Of a DNA stretch of 64,000 nt, positions 48,854-61,445 are shown in pieces. Both the position numbers and the translations under genes were made by a program. Source of the DNA: Brachypodius melanocephalos (taxonomy: Eukaryota; Chordata; Aves; Passeriformes; Pycnonotidae); NCBI GenBank assembly GCA_013398615.1, contig VZSR01003807.1, forward strand, positions 67,130 to 131,129, given 5' to 3'. The notes under the pieces are model-generated. The model worked only from the letters and a program-made list of their open reading frames with translations. It was not told where the DNA came from and did no database searches. Positions within the stretch are counted from its first letter, which is position 1, and each line of letters begins with the position of its first letter.

Positions 48854-50802
48854 AGACAAAATAAAAAGGTGGATTTATTTCTGGGAACTGATAACCTCCA
48901 GTCCATCTAAAGACATATTTAAAAGAGAACAAGAATCAGAAGCATAGTTTACCTGTGTTATGACTGCTAGCCCATCATCAAAAGCATGATTACATTAGAT
49001 TTGCTAACAACAGGACTTGCTCACAACTGTGGTGCCATATCCAGGCTAGCAGAATTACTTCAGGAGGTACTGGGTAGCAAACCTTGCTTTAATTAGTAGC
49101 TATCTCTGATGTGCCAGATTGACATAATCAATCAAGATGAATCCAGTTGCTAATCCAGTGTCCTCACTGATTGTTGTAGGAAGGTTAAGGTCTTGGAAAA
49201 AAAAAAGCAAGGTTTTTCCCTTATACCTCTCAGAGTGGTGCCAAGGCTTTTGGGAAGATCACAGACAATCAGTTCTGGACTGTTATGTGTACAGAACAGG
49301 AAAGATCTTGCCACTGAATCCAGTGGATTGTAAACTTGCTGTCTTTCCACTTCCAGGCTTTAATATAAAGGATAAATAGAGATGTCTTCTTCACTCAGTT
49401 AGCTTAGTAAACTGTAATTCAGACTTGGTCATACAAACATCAAAAAGCTTGTTGAAAAGTATTTGCCTGAGGAAAATTTATCTCTGCATAGGAACTGTGT
49501 TTATAAAACAAAACATGAAGCCAAACATATTCATAATGGGCTAAATTTTCCTTTGCTTTTCTATAGTAATCCTAGTACTGTCAAAGAAATTCTTGAGGTA
49601 TAATAAGAAAATAACACTGTCATCTAGCCCTGCCTATAGAACATAACCAAAAAAGGACAAAACTAAAAATTTCAGGCAATATACAAATACCCTATTTAAA
49701 AACTTACTATTTTAGTGTATACTGCTTTCTTCTTGATAGTTTTTACCTGAATATATGTTCTAATATATTATGATCAACATGTCATCTACAGACTTGTCTT
49801 GAGCTGAGAAATCAGTCTCCTTAGGAGAAAGTTTTTCTGAGTTAAAGTCACAAATGAATACATTAAATTTGTTTTACCCCTCATGAAGTGGTTTGTTTTT
49901 ACTATTCTGCAAATGACCTGCCAGTTACAATTAGCCAGTAAAATCAGCATGAACTATTAGAGGTTTTGGAAGATAGAAAATAATGGCTCAGGAAATTCTA
50001 GTTTATATTAGTTCTCCAGTGCATTCATTTGGTTGAATGAGCCTAAATTAATTTAGCATGGAATAGTGGCATTTGCAAGGCTCACAGATGCAAGGCATGA
50101 AATTCGTGGATTATATATCCATGTTCTACAATGCCTTCTAGTGTCTACTCTTTTTGTTGGCTCAGAGAAATAGGTCTTTGCTGTTCACTTAAGGCATTTG
50201 TGGAGTGGTATTTAACCTATTAGTTTTTGAGAACGAAATTTTACTCCTGCCAAAAATGCCATCAACATTGGATCATGTTACAATAGCTCTGTTTAGAGTG
50301 GCTGATTTGGATAGAAACATCTCCATTTTAGCTCTTTTTGTACATTGAAGATGATTTTTGAAATACTTTTTCTTTCCATACTTAGAACATTCATCTCATT
50401 GCTAAAATAGTTTTTGCTGAGATGTTTCATACATATGTCACAGTGCCTTTGCAGATATTTTATGACTACTCCCACACTCCTCATTTATTTCTCCATTTCA
50501 CAGAAAATATTGTGGATTTGCCATATCAGATTGATGGAAGTAAGAATTTTACCAACAGCTATATAAAATAAACAGAAAACATTGAACAAGGAACTGCATG
50601 GTTTCTGATTAAGACATCAAAACGTTTTTTGACACTGCTGTCTGTCTGTTTGTGAACTCAGTGTCTGCATTCCTGCTGGAGCTGGAGCTGTAATCAGTGC
50701 AGTCAGTGGAGCCTGGAGAGCCACCAGCTCATTGTGAACTGACTGGCGAGGTAACAGGAGCTCACCAGGCTTGGGCACTAGTTTAGATCTGTAGCTGATA
50801 TT

Positions 50803-50833
50803 AAGGTACCTTAGGTACCTTATCTGTACCTTA
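50803..50833 (+). repeat. Repeated ggtacc palindromes
   Basis: aaggtaccttaggtacctta followed by a third decayed unit (ctgtacctta). The first ten bases are a perfect palindrome repeated at an interval of about ten. Confidence 0.8.
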
Positions 50834-52134
50834 GGCAAACTTAATCCCACACCGGTGTCAGCTGGAAATCCAGGTACTGCTCTTTTAGAGCTTTAGTATT
50901 TTGTAAAGACCAGAGGACAGAAGGCTTTTTTGCCTTGGAGAAACTGGATATTTTGGACTATGTTCTTAACAATTGCCAGTTACTGTAACTTCAGGGCTCA
51001 GTGCAAATTTAATGTGAGTGGAGAAGACAGTGCAAATACTTTCCCATCACCTAAAGGGGAAAATGCACTCCCCTGAGGAGAGCTCAGGCTGGACTGTAAA
51101 TCTCTTATGTTCTCCTTGCTACATCTGCTCTGTCAGCAGTTTATATCCCTGTGGGGTTCTTGGGAACACAGTGTGACATTTTTCAGAGGTTATATGCCAT
51201 TTTTTGTGTTTGAGTATAAACAAAGAAAGTGTAGCTTATTTCTTTTCACAATGCCCAGTGAAATTTGAAATTAGTTTTGTTAGCTTGAATTTGAGAGCCA
51301 TTATTTTCAAATAGTCTGTTGTGGGAACACTTTCCTGAGAAATAAACAGGGTGACTTTAACTGATATTTTTAATGTTCAAAAAGGTTCTTAAAGTACTCA
51401 GTAATTTCTCAGTAGACTCTGTACACTACAGAATAAACCATACTTGTAAAATTTCATTAATTTTGCAAATACAGGAAAACAAAAGTCAGTCATAACCTGT
51501 AGTATACTTACATAGGTACTTAAAGACCTTAGAGTTTCTGGTGATAATGTAATTCAAGATAAAAAAGAAGTTTGAATATTTTTCTAGTGGGTAAAATACG
51601 GTATAGTTTCACCTGCTTGTTATTCTGTTCCATTCTCTTTTATTATACTTTCATATTCTGTTTCCGTAAAGATATAATAGTATCTTAGTGCTAATAATTT
51701 TTATGTTCATTGATCATGCATTTCTTGGTCGTGTATTTAATGAGCATTGTAAAGGGGTTGTAAAACTGGTGTTTGTTGTGTTGGTAATCCAGTATGACCA
51801 GTATGGCCAAATTAGAAGAGAGGAAGAAATTATTCCTCTTCTTTGTTGACCCAATAGCTCACATTTCATCTGAACCACACAGACAGGTGTGCTTTAAGCA
51901 GGTGCTAGTGGACAAGCCATACATAATCCATCATAAAATAGGGTTGACCCAGAGAAAATCCTGATCTGCTATTAAGGCTTCTGAGGCAGGGTAAAGTTTA
52001 TGTGATTATGACATTTTTCCTCCAGAATGAAGATCCTAAATCAGAATTAATTGTGTCCTCAACCTATGGTTTTAGTGATTTAAAGAGTGCCCAGATTTCA
52101 ACCACTTTATCTGGATATTCTGGTAATGTAGAAT

Positions 52135-52167
<33 letters not shown>
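52135..52167 (+). repeat. (CAT)n trinucleotide microsatellite
   Basis: About ten pure cat units after aataat. A perfect array of this length is likely to be length-polymorphic. Confidence 0.95.
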
Positions 52168-55100
52168 ATTTTATTTCACCTGCACACACATGAAAGTGAC
52201 ACATAGCTTTTTATTTCATTTTCTGACACACTGGAGTAGTGTTTTATTGCTGCCTTTTTGCTACAGGCTATCATTTTCTGTACTTAAAAAATCTGTTGCA
52301 AGATTTTATCAATTAGTCCCAGAGAGTTCTATCCAACTGGAGTTTCATTCTCAAAACACCATCTGGGAAAACACTGGACATGCACATACCGCAATGTGTT
52401 ATAGACTGGCTGCAAGTGCAAGTGAAAGCGGTTGGTATAATGTCTGCTGAGAATACTTTCTTATCAGACTAAAATAATGGAATTATGTGTCTGTATCTGT
52501 ACAAAATGGCTGCTTGCATTTATCTGTCTGTATAGTCTGGATCTGTTGGCAAAGTGTGCTGGTGAGACTGGTGAATATGACAGAGTGACATTCTAAGAGG
52601 CAAACGCAGTTTTTATTGCCGTGTCATCTGACAGCTTCAAAGGATTTGTGCATAAGAGTTTTCCTCATGTGGAAACTATGTTGGTTGTTAGTGAGGTTTC
52701 TGTCTTGTTAGCTTGCTTTGCTTTGTTTCTCAGAGGCGATTTTTCCAGTGGTATCCTTGTGCACTGATCATTCCCTGAAAGTCAGCTCCTGAAAGGACCA
52801 AGACAAGCCGTTGTTCCGAACTTGGATGCTCATATTCATTCCAAACTCAGCCTGACTAACTTCTTTCTGTTTTACCTATACTCAGTCCTAAAGTTAAAAA
52901 AACCTCCAACCTTGCCTGGAAAAACAAAAACAAACCAAAACCCCTCCTTTTTCTTTCATAGGAAATAAATATAAGAGTAAATGTGTCTGCCCAGTTACAT
53001 CAATTCTAAGAGCCATTCTTTTCTAAGCATAGGAAAATTATTAACCTAGAGACAGAAAGCAGAGTAACAGCTCAGTGACTTTTTATTTATTCTCATTAAT
53101 TGTTGTATTTTCCAGATGTTGCTTTTAATGTTCGTTGAACATAAATTACCTGCAGTTGAAGTTGTGTGAGCTAGCAATGAAAAATTAGGATCCAGTTGCA
53201 TGTTTCCACTTACATATTTATTACTAAATAGTTAGAAGTTTTCTAGAAGTATTTTTAATTAGGCTTATTTCACAATGTGAGAATTTGAGACATGAAACCA
53301 GTTATAACAAAAGGAAATCAAAATGGATATCATAACAAAGTGAGGAAAGAATGTAGGCAAGATGTGGAAGAAAGTATTTTAAAAGCTTGTTGCCTGTCTT
53401 TTAGCAGGGGGTCCTAGGAAGTTGTGTCTTGGCCTGCAGAACCCTTCCATTCTCAAATTTGCTTGTATTTAGTATTAAAGGAGGGACAGGTGAGGATGAC
53501 TCCTACTTGCTCTTAATATGTTATGCCTATATTGGACACTCAGAAATGGACTTTGAATTAATGAATAAAGTAGATTTGCACAGGGAAAGAGCCTGAGTAG
53601 AAGTGATCCACTGATGGCAAACCACTGAATTACACAGAAAAACTGAGGCTTTTTGCCTGTCACTAGCTCATTTCAGCCCTAAAAACAGTGTTTCTTTCTA
53701 ACAATTAGTGAGGTGTGAGCCACACTCAGCCATGGGAATTGCGCTCCCAAGCTCATGTTGTAAATGCAGTCATTAGCTGTAGCTGGAAAAATCAAAAGCA
53801 CGGTAATAAATTGTTGAAGTACATCCTTGTCTTGCCTACAGTATCTGACATTGTCAGGGGCTGAAAGTTACAACAGCCTATTGGAAATCTGTAATGTTCT
53901 GGCACAGAGGTTTCATAATCCAGACTATCTGAAATGGAATTGGCTTAAGCCCTAAAAACGTCAATTTAAACCATGAAAGGAAAGTGGAAGGCACAAGTAT
54001 TGATTTTAAATGTCTTCAAACATCCCAACGGACTGTTAAGTCAACACATGGATCCTGCCAATGAGAGCTCAGTCCATAACAGATGGGCAATCTGTCTCTG
54101 CCAAATTTTAGACAAGATCAAGTCCAGACATTTTTACTGTGAACTTTCCACCTTGGGCTCACCTGCAGGTTGGTTCACTGTACAAGGAAAGCCACTAGCA
54201 TTACTTCATGACATCTACATCAAGTTCAAATATTTTATGTTAGCCATAGATCTGGCTTTTTGGGCTTTGTAAAATCTGTGGATGCTGAAAAACATGAGCT
54301 GGTAGAACATTTTTTGTTTGACCTGTTCTCTCAGCAAAGTGGTGCATGGCAGGTCCATGGAATTTTAGTAAGAAATTATCAGATGAAGAATGGAAGCTTC
54401 TGAAAGCAACAATCCTGTGACCTTCTCAAACTCTTTGGGTTGTCTCTTGTAGCTGATTGACTGAATGTTTCCTTTAGAGTTCAAGAGGGAACGTAATTAT
54501 CTGGAGTGAACTATAATTTCTGATTTTTATTTTTATCTAAACTTAGCATTGTTAAGAAACTGCTGCGGAGGGAGATCCATGAGGCACTGCCACAACTTGT
54601 TATATGCACTTCTGTTATATTTTTAAATATTTTAAAGTGCAGGAGGTAGTTCTCTTTACTTCTCCTTCATTTGTTGTTGTTTTTCTGTCAAGAATACCAT
54701 AGTTTTAGGGTAGAATTCTTTCCAAATATTGCTTGCAAGATACCCTCTGGCAGCTGAAAAACTCATAGCTTAAAAATTACTGAATGTTGACACCACTAGG
54801 GCCAATCAGTAAATGGTTGACTTAGTTCTTAATAGAAAACTTTGTCTTACTTTTCAGCAGCAATTTTTAATGATATTGTAGTCTTGATTTACATGTTCCA
54901 AAAGAGGGAACAGTACTCTTCAGCCTCTTCATGTTCTTCACCAGTGAACAAAATCACTCTTCATACTCTGATCCTCTTTCTTTTCCTTGCCTTGCTTTGC
55001 CTTGCCTGACCTAAATTGGTAAAGGAAAATTACTGTTTTCTTTCAGTTCTTTCAGAGTCACCCAAGAAGATTAAACTTTCCAGACCTTCCCACACTGCTT

Positions 55101-56227
55101 GTATATTATGATTCATTCTTAATTCATAGACTGCTGGATCATGCTTATTAAAGAACTGTCCTATCTTTAATAATCCCTTTCACAAGGATTTTCATTTATC
55201 TTCATTTTAATTTTACATATTAGTTCAAAACCTTAAAAAAGATCAAGCACTGACATTTCAAGCTTTTTCCTCCCACTACAGGGGAGATCCTCCCATCCTA
55301 AACCATTCAAAAAAGGGCTCTGTTTTACATCCAGTTGATGTTCTTTATCCTCAGGATGTTCCAGGGCTTTACTGGACCCCCACTGTGGGGAGGAAAAAAA
55401 AAATCTGTTTTATGCAAGGCTGATAATTCCTATTTTACTGCGTGTGTTAAAATTTGTTGCCAAAAGATAGTAATCTTTCCTGACCATTTTTAATTATATC
55501 ACATTACTCTCTACAGCAAGTAAATGATGCATTAGTCCTGCTTGAAGTTCTCCTTTAGTTTTCAGACATGCACTTCCCCACCTACCCACAGCTTTCTATG
55601 GTTTGCCAGACATCAGATTGCATAATCATAAAAACTTCAATAAGGTCCTTAAATCCTAAGAGGAATGTCAGGCTAATGCTCTGTATTTTAGTGACAGATG
55701 AAAAAAAAATCATGTAAATCATAGTAATGCACAGAAACATATTAGACTGGATCATATCTAATGATATAATCTTGCTGGGAAATGGATAAAACTTTCAGTC
55801 AAGACAGTCTGGTTCTGGCTGTGGCTGTACTATGATTGTTGGGTGGTACGTAGAAGATAGGTCTTCAAAGAGGGTAAACAGTAAGAGCTGCCAGGCCTTC
55901 CATGATCATCATCCAGTGACCTTACAGTTAGGAGAAATTGTCCATGTTCTATGCAGAGATGCAGTTTTTCCTTCTATCAGGATAAGTCAAATAACCAGCT
56001 GTCTACCCTTCCAATAATTGAATAAGCTTTGTTTGAAAAAGAAGCAAAAACCATTTATATGGACTATGGAATTCTACTGCTTGATCTGCACTAAAAAGTT
56101 CTGACTGCTGTTAATGGAAATACAGACCATGGGAGTACCATGTAATGTTCCCTGGTAGATCAGGTTATGGATAGTCATGGTGGCTTAAGTTTGGAGGGAT
56201 TTTAATTAGCTGATTTATCACATAAGA

Positions 56228-56285
56228 ATTCCGAATTTCTTATTTGCCAAGAAAGATTCCAAAGATTCCAAATTTCTTATTTGCC
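56228..56285 (+). repeat. 37-bp tandem duplication
   Basis: attccgaatttcttatttgc (56228) recurs as attccaaatttcttatttgc (56265) with one difference. The 16 bases between the copies (aagaaagattccaaag) contain a partial third start. Confidence 0.85.
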
Positions 56286-56870
56286 GTGTAGTTCTGAACA
56301 AAATTGTTGAAGAGACTTACAGCTTGTGTTACAGTTCATGCATGGCTTAGATATTTAAAAAAAAAAATCTTGGTTTTTTCCTTAATTCTGTAAAAAATTG
56401 CCACATGATGCAGGAACTTTTTGAGGCTTCATCAGTAATTTTGGTGTTTTCCATTTGGAACAGAAAGCAAGAGAAATTCAACTCCTGCAGTGACTTCTGT
56501 GTGATGGGTGGAATTCACCCTCAAATCTGTCCGTTGGCCACACGTCTACAATGAAACTGTTGCATTAGTCTGGATCTTTACAACAATGTCTGCTTTTATG
56601 GATTGTTAAGGTCCAAGGTTAATGCTGTCATCCATGGATCCTTTACCCCACCCTGTCCTTAATGCAATGTACTGGATTCTTTTGTTAGTTTCCAGTGTAG
56701 ATCCTCCTTTCCATGCAAAGCCACACCGAGAGTCATTGGAGGAAGGGAACTTCTTGTAGGCAAATTAGTTGCTAAAGTACATAAACAGACTTTGGGATCT
56801 TCTCGTCTATACCCCAGCCATTGTGTTGCTTGCTCCCCAACCACTGGCTTGCTTTGCATTTCAGTGCACT

Positions 56871-56912
56871 CTGTACATGGTACATGTACATCTGTACATC
56901 TGTACATGTACT
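56871..56912 (+). repeat. TGTACAT palindromic cluster
   Basis: Four tgtacat or gtacat units (ctgtacatggtacatgtaca, then tctgtacatctgtacatgta) give local direct and inverted symmetry. Confidence 0.8.
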
Positions 56913-58877
56913 CTCAAATCAGACTGCTCCAGATAAATGTTAAACACTATGTTTTCCTTCACTCTGCAATGCCAAGGAATGACTGCCTAGGAATAACATT
57001 AAGTATTGTTTCCACAATACACTTGATTTCTGTGTTACTGGAGAAGAAGCAGTGGTTGAAGAGACAGACCACTGTTTTTCATTAAGCTATTTTTAATACC
57101 TGTTTTAGTTCAAAGACAGCAGGCTAAGTATCTGCGCTCATCCACAAATAAAACCATGTTTAAATACAATTAAGGCTGTAAATTATATTTCAGATCTTAA
57201 ATTCCCTTCATCAAAACACGAGAGAAAACAGAGGGCAAAGCTTAATATGCCAAACTGGTTGAAAATGCAGCCTTCTGTGTAAAACACATGACTTACTAGG
57301 GAGCTTGTTTCTTAAATATATGTATTCTTATCTAAAAAAGTGCATCTTCAAGACAAAAATTCAATAAATGGAAAAGATCTTCAATTAACTGAATAGTTTT
57401 GGCTCAAAACTCAAAATCTTAATGGTTCATTGTAATGTCTTTTTGGAGCTGTAATTTTAAAACTTCCTTAGTTCTTATTTTGAGGCCTGGGACCTTAGGC
57501 TGACAGTATATGTAGAACATAATGGTCTCTGTGTTTATAAACTCAGACACTTCAGGAATCTTGGATTGCATGGTTCGCTGTGGAGTTCAATGCAAACAGC
57601 TTGTTGAGGGGTTTTGTTTTGTTCTTTTTTTTTTAATCAAAAAGAAATATTTTGAATGAAAAACATATTTTCATCCAAATCTTGTTTTTCCAGCAGACAG
57701 TCAAAATAAAATTTTTCAACCAACTGTATTACAGTCATAACAAGCTATGAAAAAAATTATGCTCTTGCCATTTAAACAGTGAGCTACCTTGTACCATTAT
57801 TTTCCAGTGAGATCTTAGTGATATTTAAACCTACTAGTTTTTTTCCTCAGTGAGTAAAAACAACTTATCAAAATGAAAGAACTTTTATTTGCCTCTATTC
57901 GAAGGAATGATTAGATGTGGTTTTTCTGGGACTAGTACACCCAGTTGGATCAGGGCAACAAACTCACTGATGTTTGGTCTGGAAGCAGAGGAGTATGAAG
58001 TCAAATTAACTCTTCAGGTGCCTCCAAAATCTGAGGTGATTTTTTGCAAGAAGGAAGATATTTCAGAATTGCAAGATCAGTTCAAGTTCAAATCATAATC
58101 AGGGTTGAGTGCCTCCCTCAGTCATTAGGCCAAATTTTCACATCTACTTTAAAGCAAATTCCAAAAGATGAAAGAAATGACAAAGACAGATTCTGGTGGT
58201 TATGTTTACCTGCTGCTTAGTGAATTCATCCACATACTCTGATAAGATGGAGACTTTAGAGTCAGAGATGTCATTAGCTGCAGAGGCTCATGAGCACACT
58301 GTCCAGGTGCAGTTTACTCTTTCAGAACATCCCCGTGCCCAGGTATTCTGGCTGGCAAGGAGGCAGGGATGCTTTCTGCTTATTTACTTGCCTGATTGGT
58401 TTGGGGAGGAGGAATTTAGGTAACTTCTGATCTTGTTTCCTCTCTGACTTTCTGAAAACTCCTATTATGTAGCTGAAGTCATAATCTCAGACTGCCAGAA
58501 GGTAATGAGAAAATTGCTCATCTCATTGCTCCCCTGTTTGGCTGTGTAAGTCTCTTAGCTGAAGGGACTTAGAGTTTTATGGTCCTTGCAGTTTCTAATC
58601 AGATTTTAAAAGCAATCTAAGATCATTTTTAGGACGTAATTTTAAGTTCCTGTGAATTGACACAACAGAGAAGCAGCAAAGCCAAAAATATCAGTATAAA
58701 TGTCAGTGGTTTGAAAGGTCACTTCTCCCCATTTCCCTACCAACATCTTTAGTATAAAGCAGTGACTTGTATTGCAGTCACACATCCTGTAGTTCATTCC
58801 TTTAGCTAAACAGTCCAATATAATAATAGCAATTGAATGTAGGAGGAGATGATTTAGTTTCAGCAGGCATGAAGCCT

Positions 58878-58972
58878 CATTTTACTCATAGCAGTGTAAA
58901 CAGGAGTGACTCTGCTGCAGTTACAAGGCTAATACCACTGGAAGAATTACGAGGAGAGAGGGGAATCAGGCT
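58878..58972 (+). repeat. Ancient reptile-type repeat fragment (CR1/L3-like)
   Basis: The stretch cagtgtaaacaggagtgact, then ctgctgcagttacaag and aataccactggaag, ending near aatcaggctt, shares the gtaaa-cagga-gtgact-type motif seen at 2843. Both look like independent decayed copies of an old sauropsid LINE 3' region. The identification is by eye. Confidence 0.4.
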
Positions 58973-60224
58973 TGGAGGGTTCCTTTTAATTTTCTTTTAA
59001 TTTTTCTCTTTATGGGGACATTAATGGTACAGGACCAATGATGACCACTTCTCTTGGAAACACAGTGTACACTCATTTCTTAAAGTAGCTAGTGTGTAGT
59101 ATATCAGTCTGCTGAATCAGTGACAATAGGACAGCCCACCCCAATCCTGCTGCTGTTACATAGGTGGAATTTCTCTTGACTTTGATGAATGTGCTGTCAG
59201 CACAAGGGCTCCTCTGCTCCACTGGTATTGCCAGCTGAAAGGATGAATAAAGTATTTTCTCTTTATTACCTTTATATACATCTTATTTGTCATCAGATGA
59301 TGTGTTTTTGCACTCTGAATCATATTTATATTCGGAAGAATTGAATATTCATAAATACCTCCACGCATCAGAGAATATGTCGCATAACTAATCAAGGTGC
59401 TAAGGATGTCATGGTGCACTTAACTTTTTCAATAAACTTGTCAAAATGAGCCTGTGTGGCTTCTGTATAGAGCACCCCCTGTCCACAGCAAGGCTAGAGG
59501 AAAAATGCCTTGCTTCAGGTCTTTTCATCCCCTATATGATTAAGAAAGTTTGTGAATCAGAATACTATATTTAAGCTTAATTTATCTTTTATTTCATACT
59601 TGCTTTTATTGGAGCCTTCTGCAATGTTATTATAGTCTGTGTTATTCATCCTCAAAGTTGGTTGCATACAGAGAATTCCCTGTTCTGTTTCCAATCCTTT
59701 CTTTGCAGTCTTCTTTCTCTCCTGTCAGTAGCTGATCTTCACTGCCAGTTTCTCAATTTTTGCCGAGATATCATTGTGCAATCTCAGATGCTGGGGAACG
59801 TTTCTTGTAACACTGATTTATCATCTCTCTTTTCTTTCATCTTCTCCTTTTAACTAAGACAGCCAGAGGCATAAACGGGAGGCTTTATGAGGAGAGAATA
59901 ACCAAGGAATAAAGGCTGTTGATCCTGCTATGAGTTTCCAGGCTGTATTCTGAAAATACAGTGACACCAAAACCAAGCTGAGAGTTCTTAGGAGCACCCA
60001 GTTGAGCAGTAACTTCAAAGAATAGGAGAGAGATGGATCCCTAGAGTAGACTTGGAAAGGTAGGATGTTACCTATCTGTGTAGGATGTCAGAGACGGTTT
60101 CAGAGATACCTTGTCCAGCTGTGTTGTCTGTACTGCAGGATAGTGAAGGATACCAAAATGTAGAAGCAACTAGATGTTTGACCGTGAAGCTAGTGAAGTA
60201 TATCCTCAGCATTAATTCTGTGCT

Positions 60225-60302
60225 TTTCTAAGTAAGAATGTTTCCTTAATAAGAATTCATCCTAAGTTAGAGTGCTTCCTAAGTAAGAACACTTCCCCTT
60301 AG
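60225..60302 (+). repeat. Imperfect tandem array of a cctaagtaagaa-like unit
   Basis: The segments ttctaagtaagaatgt, ttccttaataagaattc, tcctaagttagagtgc and ttcctaagtaagaacac follow each other at 16-18-base spacing. The array is decayed. Confidence 0.7.
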
Positions 60303-61254
60303 TCAAAGCTGTGAGTTGTTTTGTGGAGGTTCGTTTGAGTTTTTCAAATAAAACTCATACAAGTGTCATAACATCAATGCTGTTGGTCTGACTGACTAGT
60401 GCTCAGTGTCTTGGAGTATATTTTGTGCCAATATCACTTCCTCAGGATGTCACTGTGGAGACTTAAGCAGCCTACATAGCATTGTATGAGAAAACATCTG
60501 ACGTCAGCTAGTGGAGGGAGACAGCCTGGTTTCATTGCTTACATTCAGGCAGCTAGCCAGGATCTCCAGGGCTCTAACCCTGACTCTGCTTTGGGCAGGG
60601 CTCTCACAGTCCGGACAGATCAATGCAAGCAGAGGAAAAGTTTCATCAGAGAGGTGGTTGAGATGGCATCTAGTACAGGACTATAGAATACAATACAGAA
60701 CTTTACAGAGGTATGCAGTACAGCAGGTGGAAGTGAAGAAAAAGATGTTGTATTGACCAAGTGAAATAGTGGCATTTCTCTAAGTGAAAAGGCACCCTTT
60801 ATTTTCAGTTTTGCCTGTAGACTTCATGACTTTTGCTTTGTTTGTTGATCTCAGTGTTTAAGTCATGTAAACCATGACATCGGATTTACATTTTTTTTCC
60901 TTGCAACAAAATGATAACTTTAAAGATTCCCTCCCCTTCATTCTGCAAAGTATACCTGTCATTGTGTCATTGTAAAATATGTATGTAGAACACAAGCAAA
61001 AGAGGATAGCCTTGCCCCTTTGATGCAAGGGAGAGCCTGTGTCTTCTCCTGCATGTTATCTTTATGACAATGTGCACACATGTATGAGGCAAAATTCCTG
61101 TGTTCAAGGGTACTTGCCATGGGACTGTACTGTAGTTATTCCCTAATGAGACCCAAGGCAAGCAGGTTTGTAAATACACCGGCTTTTCCACTCTTCTTTA
61201 GCCTGTGTTTGTTCCTCATGATTGATGAAAACAAGTACCACTAAGGGCCCTTGT

Positions 61255-61445
61255 GGACTACATTAATTATGCCAGTGGTTAATTGGTTTGGCCCCAAATG
61301 CTTCGTAACAATAGGCAGATTTAATTAGCAACAGCTCTGATTGCAATAGCTTCACAATCTCCTGGGAGCATCATGCACTGAGCTTCCTTTTGCATTATTG
61401 TCAAGCCATTAAACAACGTTTAATTTTCCTGAATTAAAAAAAACA
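61255..61445. promoter_or_regulatory. Candidate TAAT-rich regulatory element in intron 7
   Basis: Within 190 bases are cattaattatgcc, ggttaattggttt, atttaattagcaac, a ccattaaac piece, gtttaattttcc and cctgaattaaaa. The sequence between them is complex and non-repetitive. Such clusters of homeodomain-type cores are typical of conserved non-coding elements, but conservation cannot be examined here. Confidence 0.3.
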
